Assembly: GCF_012863495.1 (NCBI RefSeq)
Contig: NZ_JAAVJL010000001.1
Location: 2,352,001-2,416,000 of the forward strand
Length of the DNA stretch: 64,000 nucleotides
Origin: Pseudanabaena yagii GIHE-NHR1
GTDB lineage: Bacteria; Cyanobacteriota; Cyanobacteriia; Pseudanabaenales; Pseudanabaenaceae
Direction of reading: 5' to 3'
The notes under the pieces were generated by a model. That model did no database searches. It was not told where the DNA came from and saw nothing but the letters and a program-made list of their open reading frames with translations. The position numbers and the translations under genes are program-made. Position 1 is the stretch's first letter. Each line of letters begins with the position of its first letter. Positions 17,218-25,200 of the stretch are shown piece by piece.

Positions 17218-18897
17218 TTAATTTCGTGATTGTTGCCAAGATTGCCAGAGGGTCAAACCACCGACGTAGCCATAACTCAACGCATACAGCACCATAAATG
17301 GCAGAGTCATGTATAGACCCTTGTTTAGAGCAATCACACAGGCGATCGCACTATAAGCACATAATCCCAGCTCGATCCATGCGGTTGCATCAAGGGGGAT
17401 CTTGTACGCCTTGTTTTCCCAGCGATCACTCTTGTGTTTAATGTCAAACTTAGGAGTGCGTCGAAAATTTGCGCCCGTATTCGACAAACCTGCAAATACG
17501 GCTCGGCTATTGCTCCAAGAAATGCCAGTACCCAAAATTGCTAAGAGGAAAATCCGACCAATACGGCGATACCAAGATTTTGGGTATAGATCCTTTTGAG
17601 CATGGAAATATAAGAATGGGGGGCCAAAGATTCCGGGTAACACAATGATTGACCAAGCACCCTCAATGGAATTTCTCAAGGAGACTGTCTCTGGTGTTGT
17701 TACCAACATCAGAGGAATTGAGATCAAAATCAAGATCAACATCAAGGGATGCGCTGAGTATCCTGTTAAATGCATTGTCGCTTGGAATTTCACCACAGGA
17801 CTAAGATCAGCTTTCCAGATTTGACCAATTAATTTTTTGGCGCATTGGATACTGCCCTTAGCCCAACGAAATTGCTGCAACTTGAAGGCTAGCATCGCCA
17901 CAGGCAATTCCGCAGGAGCAACAATATTGTTGTCGTAAACAACTTTCCATCCCTTGAGTTGAGCACGATAGCTCAAGTCCATATCTTCGGCGAGGGTGTC
18001 GGCATGCCAGCCACCCGCATCAATAATCGCTTGGCGGTTCCAAATACCCGCAGTACCATTAAAATTCAAGAAATAGTCGTTATTGCAACGCGCCTGTTGC
18101 TCGATCGCAAAGTGACCATCAATGCCTGTTGATTGCAACTTCGTCAGCAATGAATACTCGGAGTTGACATGTCCCCAACGGGTTTGGACAACGGCAACCT
18201 TGGCATCAGGATTATTCACATAATGACGGATTGTATCCTTGAGCCAATTTGTCGAGGGGATAAAATCTGCATCAAAAATCGCAATGTAATTTCCCTGCAC
18301 CAAAGGCATCGCATCTTGCAAAGCACCAGCTTTAAAGCCAGAACGGTTGACACGATGGATATATTCAATCCAAAAACCTTTATTTTGATACTCTTGGACA
18401 GTTTCACTAAGAAGGGTCTGAGTGTCGTCAGTGGAGTCATCCAGTACTTGAATTTGCATCCGATCGCGTGGATAGTCCAGCTTGCAAACTGCATCTACTA
18501 ATCGGCGCGAAACATAGCGCTCATTAAAAATTGGTAGCTGTACTGTGACAACAGGCAAGGCTTCTGTCGCAACTGCGTAATGTTCAGAGGGATCGACTGC
18601 CAACACGTAATTGGAAAAGTTGCTGGCAAAGCTTTTGTCGAGGCGAAATTGATCAAAGTTATCGAAATTATCGAAGTTATTGACAGCGATCGCCCCTGAA
18701 CTCGATGACGGCGACGCTGTAACTTGGGCTGTTTGGTATTCTCTGGCAGGGCTGAGCTTCGGCAAAACAAGCTGTTTCCGCAGAGAACGTCTAGGCTTAT
18801 GGACAGCAGTGAGCCAATAAGCATTTAGCCCATAAAGTAGTAGCCACACTGCTGCCACAGTGTTCAGGACGGCTAGGATCGCTATTAGTATCAGAAT
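17218..18897 (-). CDS. membrane GT2, cellulose-synthase-like glycosyltransferase
   Basis: The D, D, D, QxxRW set of processive GT2 enzymes is present: VLDDSTDDT, IFDADFIPS, LAEDMDLSY and QQFRWAKGS. Flanking hydrophobic helices lie at the N-terminus and after QxxRW (LMLILILISIPLMLV and more near the C-terminus). It likely builds or extends a glycan, or glycosylates a lipid, at the cytoplasmic membrane. The first conventional start is GTG at 18858, but it lies inside the first membrane helix and has no ribosome site. The frame continues upstream through ILILIAILAVLNTV to an ATT at 18897, nine bases after AAGGAG, with no ATG/GTG/TTG between it and the stop. I prefer 18897, giving 559 residues. 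Confidence 0.78.
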   Translation of the reverse strand: MLILIAILAVLNTVAAVWLLLYGLNAYWLTAVHKPRRSLRKQLVLPKLSPAREYQTAQVTASPSSSSGAIAVNNFDNFDNFDQFRLDKSFASNFSNYVLAVDPSEHYAVATEALPVVTVQLPIFNERYVSRRLVDAVCKLDYPRDRMQIQVLDDSTDDTQTLLSETVQEYQNKGFWIEYIHRVNRSGFKAGALQDAMPLVQGNYIAIFDADFIPSTNWLKDTIRHYVNNPDAKVAVVQTRWGHVNSEYSLLTKLQSTGIDGHFAIEQQARCNNDYFLNFNGTAGIWNRQAIIDAGGWHADTLAEDMDLSYRAQLKGWKVVYDNNIVAPAELPVAMLAFKLQQFRWAKGSIQCAKKLIGQIWKADLSPVVKFQATMHLTGYSAHPLMLILILISIPLMLVTTPETVSLRNSIEGAWSIIVLPGIFGPPFLYFHAQKDLYPKSWYRRIGRIFLLAILGTGISWSNSRAVFAGLSNTGANFRRTPKFDIKHKSDRWENKAYKIPLDATAWIELGLCAYSAIACVIALNKGLYMTLPFMVLYALSYGYVGGLTLWQSWQQSRN

Positions 18898-19432
18898 GAC
18901 TCTTGACTCCTTCTTACCACACGAAGCACCAATCTTAAGGATTGATTAAACAAATTAAAGTAGCACACTAAGAAATATTACGATGCTTACTCTGTATTTG
19001 TAGAAAAATTTACGATTTGGCACTAAGTATTTATACACCTACCTATGAATCTTAATAAATAGTTTGGGAATTTACCAAATATCCGAAGAGAGAAAAATAA
19101 AAAATGAAGCTTTGCGCCACTTCTTAATTTTTAACTGATGTTACGTGGAAGGAATTCCTGCGATGTTGAAGGATTGGGGCTGGCACGGGGGCTCAGCCCC
19201 TACCAAAATTTAAATTATTCAGGTACGGGCAATCCCCCTTGGTTGCCCCGCTGTGCTAGCAGCAAAAAATTTATATCCTGAGTTCCACGTAACACCAGTT
19301 TTTTAAGTAACGTCAGTTCGGGTTAATCTGGCAAATTTTAAAAGCCCAAAAGTAAAAGCCTTGCATATCAAGGCTTTTACTTTTGGGCTTTGAGAGATCT
19401 CAAAGCCCGTTTCAAATTATCCCGAATTCGCG
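18898..19432. other. 535-bp gap filled by two mobile-type repeats
   Basis: Between the GT2 start and the rnc stop, both on minus. Contains a MITE-like element (19134-19299) and a TIR double-hairpin element (19309-19434) back to back. The leftmost 230 bp are AT-rich, with no feature other than the likely GT2 promoter. Confidence 0.6.
19134..19299. mobile_element. MITE-like element with TIRs and target duplication
   Basis: 166 bp with 17-bp terminal inverted repeats: 19134-19150 ACTGATGTTACGTGGAA, and the reverse complement of 19283-19299, identical except one base. TTTTTA flanks both sides directly (19128-19133, 19300-19305), a possible 6-bp target duplication, though low in complexity. The interior has no reading frame and includes a GGGGCT/AGCCCC palindrome. 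It is non-autonomous; no matching transposase is seen in the window. Confidence 0.65.
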
Positions 19433-19434
19433 TT
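19309..19434 (+). repeat. TIR double-hairpin element, copy B
   Basis: 126 bp with 18-bp terminal inverted repeats (19309-19326, 19417-19434). Hairpin 1 at 19341-19391 has 23-bp arms identical in sequence to those of copy C (60311-60361). Hairpin 2 is shortened (19385-19408, 10-bp arms). The right end runs into the stop codon of RNase III, whose TAA (19433-19435) shares two bases with the element. Confidence 0.72.
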
Positions 19435-20161
19435 AAATTTCTAGTTTAGACATCTCTTGGAGAGCGATCGCGGCGGCTTCCTGTTGTGCGGCTTTAATAC
19501 TTTTGCCCTGTCCCTTGCCCCAACAGCGCTCATCAAACCATACTTCCACAGAAAACAAATTACTGCCCTCTGATGGCACATTACGATATTCAGGCAAGCG
19601 TTTCCAGCGTCCCTGTGTTAACTCCTGTAACGCAACTTTGTAATTACCCAATGCAGGAATAGAAAGTAACGCTTCCGAAAACCTCTGCATATGAGGATCA
19701 AGCCATTTACGAATAAAGGCTAAATCTTGGGTGTTGATATATAGCGATGCCATTAAAGCTTCAAGGGCATCGGCAAGTAGAGATCGCAAAGCCTGCGAAT
19801 CATTCCTTGCGGCATTAGACACTACGACATACTTTTGTAATTCATAGCTACTGGCGATTTCTGCTAAAGTCTTGTCACTGACTAGATGCGATCGCAAAGC
19901 TGCTAAATCCCCCACAGAGCGATCGCCATAACGTTCTTGCAAAAATAAACTCACCGATAGACGCAAGACACTATCACCGACAAATTCCAATTGATCGTTG
20001 TTATAGGCAGTCGAAAAGCTGGGATGTACCAAAGCGCGATCGATTAATAACCAATCAAAACCATGAGGTTTGACCTGTTCTAATTTTGCTTGCTCTAACC
20101 CCATTTGTGCTAATAAACGGACTAATTCCCTTTGGCGGCGTGGATCAATGGTGGATGACAT
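19433..20161 (-). CDS. rnc: ribonuclease III
   Basis: Endonuclease cutting double-stranded RNA, for rRNA and mRNA processing. The RNase III signature reads DQLEFVGDSVLRL, followed by LADALEALMASLY with the second acidic pair. A C-terminal double-stranded-RNA-binding domain (YKVALQELTQGRWKR, KSIKAAQQEAAAIAL) ends the protein. The open frame extends to 20275, but that would overlap the divergent gene at 20220. The ATG at 20161 (MSSTIDPRRQRE) gives 242 residues, the usual family length, and is chosen. The C-terminus abuts repeat element B, which provides part of the stop codon. Confidence 0.85.
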   Translation of the reverse strand: MSSTIDPRRQRELVRLLAQMGLEQAKLEQVKPHGFDWLLIDRALVHPSFSTAYNNDQLEFVGDSVLRLSVSLFLQERYGDRSVGDLAALRSHLVSDKTLAEIASSYELQKYVVVSNAARNDSQALRSLLADALEALMASLYINTQDLAFIRKWLDPHMQRFSEALLSIPALGNYKVALQELTQGRWKRLPEYRNVPSEGSNLFSVEVWFDERCWGKGQGKSIKAAQQEAAAIALQEMSKLEI

Positions 20162-20219
20162 GAGCTTTGCAGATACAATTACAGCAACTTTATCAACATG
20201 ATCGTAGTTCATCGTAACC

Positions 20220-21557
20220 ATGACTAAAAGGTTTTTCTCAACACTTTGTCTGGCTCTACTCGCTACCGTAACCACGATTTGGATCGTAGCCTGTCAGCCT
20301 AACACCCCACCAACTTCAAATAGCTCCAGTCCAACTAGTTCGACCAAATCCACAGCCCCAACTACCACAGGTTCGGGTGGTGGCGGCGTAAAAGACACCC
20401 TGCGTTTAGGAGCCGTACTACCCGCTACAGGAGATCTCTCGTCGATTGGCGCACCGATGATCAAATCCATAGATTTCCTTGTCGATACAGTAAATAAATG
20501 TGGTGGTGTCCTTGGTAAGCCGATCGCTTATTTTAAGGAAGATGATCGCACCGATCCCCCCGCAGGTGCAGAAGCAACTACCAAATTAGTGAAGGTCGAT
20601 AACGTTGGCGGTATCGTTGGTGCATTTGCTAGTAGTGTATCAACCGCAGCCTTAGCGATCGCTGTCCCCAATAAAGTCGTCATGGTTTCCCCCGGTAGCA
20701 CCAGCCCTGTATTTACCGAACGAGCCAAGAAAGGCGAATTTAATGGCTATTGGTATCGCACTGCCCCACCTGACACCTATCAAGCTCTTGCCCTTGCTAA
20801 TCTTGCTTACAAAAAAGGTGCCCGCAAAGTCGCCACCCTCGTAATTAACAATGACTATGGCGTAGGTTTTGAGAAATCCTTCGTGGCAGCCTTTGAAAAG
20901 CTCGGTGGCACAATCGTGAACAAAAATAAGCCCACTCGCTACGATCCTAAGGCAACCACCTTTGAATCTGAAGCGAAGGGTGCATTTGGTAGCAAACCCG
21001 ATGCAGTTGCTGCAATTCTCTATCCCGATTCTGGTGGTGCAGTAATTAAGGCAGCCTTTGAGCAAGGTTTAACTAAAGATGTCAAAATCTTGTTGACAGA
21101 TGGCGTAAAAACTGAAGACTTTCCTAAACTTATTGGCAACACACCTGAAGGCAAGCTCATCCTCGCGGGCGCACTTGGGACTGTTCCTGGAGCCGATGGC
21201 AAGTCCCTTGACACCTTTACTAAAGCCTTCAAAGAAAAGACTGGTCAAGACCTTGGCGCATTTGTGCCCCATTCCTATGATGCGGCGGCACTGATTGCGA
21301 TCGCTGCCGAGGCTGCTAAAGATGGTACTGGCGAAGGCATCAAGAGCAAGATTCGTGAAGTGGCTAATGCCCCTGGACAAGAAGTCAGTGATGTTTGTGA
21401 AGCCATCAAGTTAGTCAAAGATGGCAAAGACATTGACTATCAAGGTGCAAGCGGCAATGTTGATCTCGATGAATATGGCGATGTCAAAGGTAGTTATGAC
21501 GTATGGGAAGTACAACCCGACGGCAAAATTAAAGTAATTGATCGCGTTTCCCCATAA
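20220..21557 (+). CDS. ABC transporter substrate-binding lipoprotein, LivK/urea-type
   Basis: 445 residues. The N-terminal signal ends in a lipobox (WIVAC, Cys near residue 25), followed by a Ser/Thr/Pro/Gly linker, so it is a lipoprotein in the periplasm. The periplasmic-binding-protein type 1 fold follows: LRLGAVLPATGDLSSIG, GAVLPATG, GGIVGAFASS, VMVSPGSTSP, VATLVINNDYGVGF, PHSYDAAALIAIAAEAA. This is the branched-chain amino acid / urea / amide group. No permease or ATPase genes are adjacent, so the ligand and partner are open. A strong terminator follows the gene. Confidence 0.85.
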   Translation: MTKRFFSTLCLALLATVTTIWIVACQPNTPPTSNSSSPTSSTKSTAPTTTGSGGGGVKDTLRLGAVLPATGDLSSIGAPMIKSIDFLVDTVNKCGGVLGKPIAYFKEDDRTDPPAGAEATTKLVKVDNVGGIVGAFASSVSTAALAIAVPNKVVMVSPGSTSPVFTERAKKGEFNGYWYRTAPPDTYQALALANLAYKKGARKVATLVINNDYGVGFEKSFVAAFEKLGGTIVNKNKPTRYDPKATTFESEAKGAFGSKPDAVAAILYPDSGGAVIKAAFEQGLTKDVKILLTDGVKTEDFPKLIGNTPEGKLILAGALGTVPGADGKSLDTFTKAFKEKTGQDLGAFVPHSYDAAALIAIAAEAAKDGTGEGIKSKIREVANAPGQEVSDVCEAIKLVKDGKDIDYQGASGNVDLDEYGDVKGSYDVWEVQPDGKIKVIDRVSP

Positions 21558-21599
21558 TTAATTGTTTAACCCGCTTTAAGCGGGTTAAACAATTAATTA
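21555..21599. terminator. 22-bp-arm terminator
   Basis: Perfect arms 21555-21576 and 21578-21599 around one base, starting at the stop codon of the binding-protein gene. AT-rich outer stem and CCCGCTT core, placed exactly at the 3' end. Confidence 0.75.
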
Positions 21600-21662
21600 A
21601 TTAAAATCTGCTACTCTTTGTTGTAAAAATTTAGGCATACCTCATATAGAGACTCCACATCT

Positions 21663-22052
21663 ATGGCGATCGAACTCAAAGCTGCTCCTCCGCAAGAAGT
21701 TTCCATCTACATGCCCTATTACCGAGAGCCCAATAAGCGTCAAGCTCTCCCCTATGCAATTTCTTTATATAAGCAAGGTGAAATCACGGGCGAACGTCAT
21801 GTTGAGGGTAGTCCCGCAATTTCTTTTATGGCAGTGTGGCGTGTGGCAAATTTACCCGCCGACATCACACTATGTCGAGTCACCTTTGAAGGTGATGCTG
21901 ACATGAGCTATGAAATGACCTTAGAAAATACAGAATTTGTCGGCTATTTAATTGATGTTGTTTCTAGTATTCGAGACAAAGGCTATGTCGATTTTCCCCA
22001 AATCTTTTATAGCAAGCTGTTTAGGATTAAATTAGCTGGTGCTGAAGGCTAA
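21663..22052 (+). CDS. EbsA-like cyanobacterial protein
   Basis: A 129-residue soluble protein with the block YMPYYREPNKRQALPYAISL near the N-terminus, then GERHVEGSPAISFMAVW and ENTEFVGYLIDVV. This resembles EbsA, a cyanobacterial protein reported as a component of the type IV pilus assembly apparatus. The match is from memory and moderate, so no symbol is given. If right, it fits the pilin genes 6 kb downstream. ATG start at 21663, with no strong ribosome site visible. It may be monocistronic. Confidence 0.5.
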   Translation: MAIELKAAPPQEVSIYMPYYREPNKRQALPYAISLYKQGEITGERHVEGSPAISFMAVWRVANLPADITLCRVTFEGDADMSYEMTLENTEFVGYLIDVVSSIRDKGYVDFPQIFYSKLFRIKLAGAEG

Positions 22053-22221
22053 TTTGTGGGTCAATTAAATTTTGCCAATTTTTAAATAAATGGCAGATCA
22101 AAAAATATCAATTAATGTATAATCCTAAGCTCAAATCTTGCCAAAAAAAACAAAGTCAGCTACAGTCCTGATGCAGCTTTTCCAAAGGCAAAAGAACAGT
22201 CAATTTTAAGGGGACTACATT

Positions 22222-22485
22222 GTGACATATGCCGCCCAACGCCTTGAGCAACCTGAGCGCCAGCCCGAAACTGTCGCTAAAAAGGTCGATCCGATGATTG
22301 TCAGAGCCGCCAAACAAATTTATCGCTATTATGCTGATTCCTATGCTGCACAACTGCCGCGACCTATGGGAATTGCCATTAACCGCATAGATATGAGTGG
22401 TAAGCTCATTTACTCACAATTAATTTTGCTACCACAGGAAAGTTTTGTGCCGATGGAATTAATTGAGTTATCTGATTATCATTAA
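22222..22485 (+). CDS. small conserved-looking hypothetical protein
   Basis: 87 residues, not recognised. The GTG start at 22222 has AAGGGG nine bases upstream, which supports it. Contents: a charged N-terminal helix, then KQIYRYYADSYAAQLPRP and a compact beta section (MGIAINRIDMSGKLIYSQLI, LLPQESFVPMELIEL). No signal peptide or membrane helix. Its tidy start site and regular composition argue for a real gene. It lies between the EbsA-like gene and a run of unknown genes, with 170-200 bp gaps on both sides. Confidence 0.55.
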   Translation: MTYAAQRLEQPERQPETVAKKVDPMIVRAAKQIYRYYADSYAAQLPRPMGIAINRIDMSGKLIYSQLILLPQESFVPMELIELSDYH

Positions 22486-22682
22486 AAATTACTTAAAGAT
22501 TACTTAAATCCACCCAATTATATTTAATTGATAGAAAATTAATTTATAAGTTTTTGATTGTGAGTTTTGTATTGTGAGCAATTGCACTACTAGGCGATTA
22601 AAGGAAAATTAAATCTATGGCTTAGTCTGTTTAACTGGCTTAAGCTTTAGCTATCTTCACCAATATATATCGGTTATCAATT

Positions 22683-23123
22683 ATGACATATGCCAATTCT
22701 TCAGTAACGGTTACAGCAACTGCAACTGCATCAGTACGTTTTCAAAGCAAACTCAAGGAATCTAAAAACTTTGGCGATGCTTTGATGGAAGTTTTCTCAG
22801 ATTTGGTGGAATTAGAAATTGTGACTTGGGTTGCCCATGAAGGAGATACCACCCATAAGCCCGGTAATCGTTTAAAAACAACGATTAATTTAATTGATGG
22901 TGACATCGAGAATGAAATTGGCGCAGATTTTTTACAGGGTTCTCCCTATGCTGAGTTACGCGGATTTCATGAAACCCAAGTCGAGAAGGGCGCAGAGACG
23001 ATCGCTAATAATCTCAAAACCTTAGTAGATATTGGTCAGAAAGTTACAGGGCTACTAGCAGGTGAACATGAATCTGCAAACTCTGCCAGTTTGAGTAGCG
23101 ATCGCTTACCCAGTTACGTCTAG
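22683..23123 (+). CDS. hypothetical protein
   Basis: 146 residues, not recognised. The N-terminus is Thr/Ala/Val rich (SVTVTATATASVRF), the middle acidic (IVTWVAHEGDTTHKP, INLIDGDIENEIG), and the end a possible amphipathic helix (AETIANNLKTLVDIGQKV). It starts at ATG 22683 and is followed after 30 bp by the next gene, suggesting a two-gene or longer transcript with the genes at 23154, 24208 and 25201. Confidence 0.55.
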   Translation: MTYANSSVTVTATATASVRFQSKLKESKNFGDALMEVFSDLVELEIVTWVAHEGDTTHKPGNRLKTTINLIDGDIENEIGADFLQGSPYAELRGFHETQVEKGAETIANNLKTLVDIGQKVTGLLAGEHESANSASLSSDRLPSYV

Positions 23124-23153
23124 TTTGGCGCGTAGGAGCGCTTAGGAATCTGT

Positions 23154-24092
23154 ATGCAAGTTGATAGGGCTACAAGCAATTCAAGGAATGCCGAAGATGC
23201 TGCGAATCAGATAAAGTCTAGGCGTGACAAGCCGACTAATAAGTCAGCATCGGATTTGACGATTGTTGGTAAAGACAATAAAGCGACAACAGCACCATCC
23301 AAAGACGGTGAGGGACAAAGTACATCCCTGAACAACTTTCGTGAAACCCTGAAGGATGTTCTAGAAGAAATTACTTCCCTAGAAGTGAATACAATGATCG
23401 TCGGTAATATTCCGATGAAAAAGTTTGATGCTAATGAGTTTTATCGTCAGTTAACCGACAATATTAAGTACAAAACTGAGGAGGGACTACAAGATGTAAA
23501 GGAATCCCTCCTTGATCGCAGTACCCAACTTAAGCAAAAAGGTTTTTCTCTGCCTCAGCAAACATCAACACCTCTACTACCTAAAGAGGCTGCAATTATA
23601 GAAGAGTATCGAGCAGAGCTAACTCACTATAACCAAGACCTAGAGATCTACAAAGAGGCTGAGTTTATTTTTAATGAGCGAAAAAATTCCCTAGATCAAA
23701 GCGAAAAAGAAAAATTTCTTTTAGAAGAATCTTGCTATATCGAATTGTCTAGGCAGTTGAGAAAATTGGAACTCAAAACAGATGCTAAGGGCAATGTCAT
23801 TATTGACGGTCAAGCAATTCGTTATTTCCGAAAGATGTGGGAATTTGAACAGTCAGTTTTGAATGGCGATCGCATTTATGCCCAGACAAGGTTTGCTCTT
23901 GATGGAGATTTGACTAATCGCTTTGTTGATGATTTGTTCATGCCTAGTAAAAGCAAAATCGATCCCAAGATGACCCAGCTTATTTTTGATCTGCATCGCC
24001 AAGGTGTAGAAAATGCTCAAAAACAATGGTCAGGCTTGATTGAAACCTGTGTAAATCTAGTAAAAAGTTTGATGCCATTTAGATCCAAATAG
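23154..24092 (+). CDS. hypothetical coiled-coil protein
   Basis: 312 residues, unrecognised. Residues 1-60 are polar and disordered, Lys/Asn/Ser rich. From about 60 the protein is strongly helical (LNNFRETLKDVLEEITSLE, EEYRAELTHYNQDLEIYKEAE, FLLEESCYIELSRQLRKLE), with charge patterns typical of coiled coils. No membrane segment. DLTNRFVDDLFMPSKSK near the end may be a small folded part. Same direction as, and 30 bp after, the preceding unknown gene. It may form a complex with the membrane protein encoded at 24208. Confidence 0.5.
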   Translation: MQVDRATSNSRNAEDAANQIKSRRDKPTNKSASDLTIVGKDNKATTAPSKDGEGQSTSLNNFRETLKDVLEEITSLEVNTMIVGNIPMKKFDANEFYRQLTDNIKYKTEEGLQDVKESLLDRSTQLKQKGFSLPQQTSTPLLPKEAAIIEEYRAELTHYNQDLEIYKEAEFIFNERKNSLDQSEKEKFLLEESCYIELSRQLRKLELKTDAKGNVIIDGQAIRYFRKMWEFEQSVLNGDRIYAQTRFALDGDLTNRFVDDLFMPSKSKIDPKMTQLIFDLHRQGVENAQKQWSGLIETCVNLVKSLMPFRSK

Positions 24093-24132
24093 AGATCCAA
24101 ATAGAGTGAACGTACTTTGCGCTCTCAATTCT

Positions 24133-24187
24133 AAAAAATCCTAGTAAACTTGAGCGTGCAAAGCACGCTCAAGTTTAAAAAATCCTA
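24133..24187. repeat. hairpin flanked by 11-bp direct repeats
   Basis: A perfect hairpin (24146-24159 / 24163-24176, AAA loop) flanked by two copies of AAAAAATCCTA at 24133-24143 and 24177-24187. The direct repeats look like a target duplication around an inserted hairpin of about 33 bp. Confidence 0.6.
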
Positions 24188-24207
24188 TATAGCAATATGG
24201 AGTTAAG

Positions 24208-25152
24208 GTGGCTGCGCCTGAGTGGTTGGCTATTGTCGAAGAAGAAATTATTGTGCGTCTTAACCCAAAAGTTTTGGCTCAAATTGAGGAGGATACTTCA
24301 GGGTTTAGCGATCGCCATAATCGTGATGGGGACATTATCTATAAATTCAATAATCAGGAATTATTGCAAGTCTTAGCTTCGAGTGTTGGCATTACCCCCT
24401 CAAGTCAGGGCGCGATTACTATTTGGACTTATTACAACGATTTACCTGATAAGTCTAGGAATGCAGGTGCGACTCAATTGTCAGAGACAAAGCAAGCGCC
24501 AATCCTAAGGACATTAATGAATGTCGATGGTGATCTCAGTCAAAAGGTTTGTCAAGATATTTTGCAGCACCCCCTCAGCGATCGCATTTTAAAAGCCCAT
24601 AGTTTTATCGTTGGACAAATTTCTCGCCAATTTATTACAGCGATTGAGGATTATGTTGAGGCAAAATTGCGCCCTTTTGCGATCGCCACTATTTCAATGG
24701 TGACTGTTTTGACATGGTGTGAGCCATTACGACAACATTTCCACTTGTCAGATGCTCTCATCGGTAATTGTTGGAGCATTATCATTGTCGCTCCAATTAC
24801 AGTGTTGATCATTTGGTGGCTGATCTCTAAGTTGCCCTTTCAATTACCTGATGTACCAAAGTCATTACTGGATATCGGTAAGTGGTTAGTTGCGATTTTA
24901 GAAAGCCGTTTTCTCCAAATTGTGGCGATCGTGTTTATTGCCGCTTTAATTTTGAGTTGGCTAGCTGTTAATTTTGCCTTACCCGCCAACGCACCGTTGA
25001 AGCTCAGCATAGACAGCATCCAAAATTTTGCTGAACCATATCTACCAATTGCGATCATCAGTTTACGCAAGGTGATTGTGAGTGCTCTTGGCAAAATCTT
25101 CTTCCGTTATTCTTTCTTCGTAAAATTGATTTTTGGGCGTTTCATTAAATAA
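24208..25152 (+). CDS. hypothetical membrane protein
   Basis: 314 residues, not recognised. The N-terminal 150 residues are soluble (EWLAIVEEEIIVRLNP, ELLQVLASSVGITPSSQGA). Hydrophobic segments follow at about 162-180 (FAIATISMVTVLTW), 190-210 (SIIIVAPITVLIIWWLI) and 236-258 (IVAIVFIAALILSWLAV), plus a weaker C-terminal one. The start is GTG at 24208, with GGAG five bases upstream. It is followed after 48 bp by the GH19 lytic-type gene. Pairing of a membrane protein with a wall hydrolase recalls holin-endolysin layouts, but that is only a thought, since this protein is far larger than a holin. Confidence 0.5.
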   Translation: MAAPEWLAIVEEEIIVRLNPKVLAQIEEDTSGFSDRHNRDGDIIYKFNNQELLQVLASSVGITPSSQGAITIWTYYNDLPDKSRNAGATQLSETKQAPILRTLMNVDGDLSQKVCQDILQHPLSDRILKAHSFIVGQISRQFITAIEDYVEAKLRPFAIATISMVTVLTWCEPLRQHFHLSDALIGNCWSIIIVAPITVLIIWWLISKLPFQLPDVPKSLLDIGKWLVAILESRFLQIVAIVFIAALILSWLAVNFALPANAPLKLSIDSIQNFAEPYLPIAIISLRKVIVSALGKIFFRYSFFVKLIFGRFIK

Positions 25153-25200
25153 TGATGTAATAGAGACTGATGTAGATCTCTATTACATCCCCCTAAGACG

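Noticed and set aside
20162-20275. Longer N-terminus for RNase III
   Set aside because: It would overlap the divergent binding-protein gene; ATG 20161 gives the usual family length.
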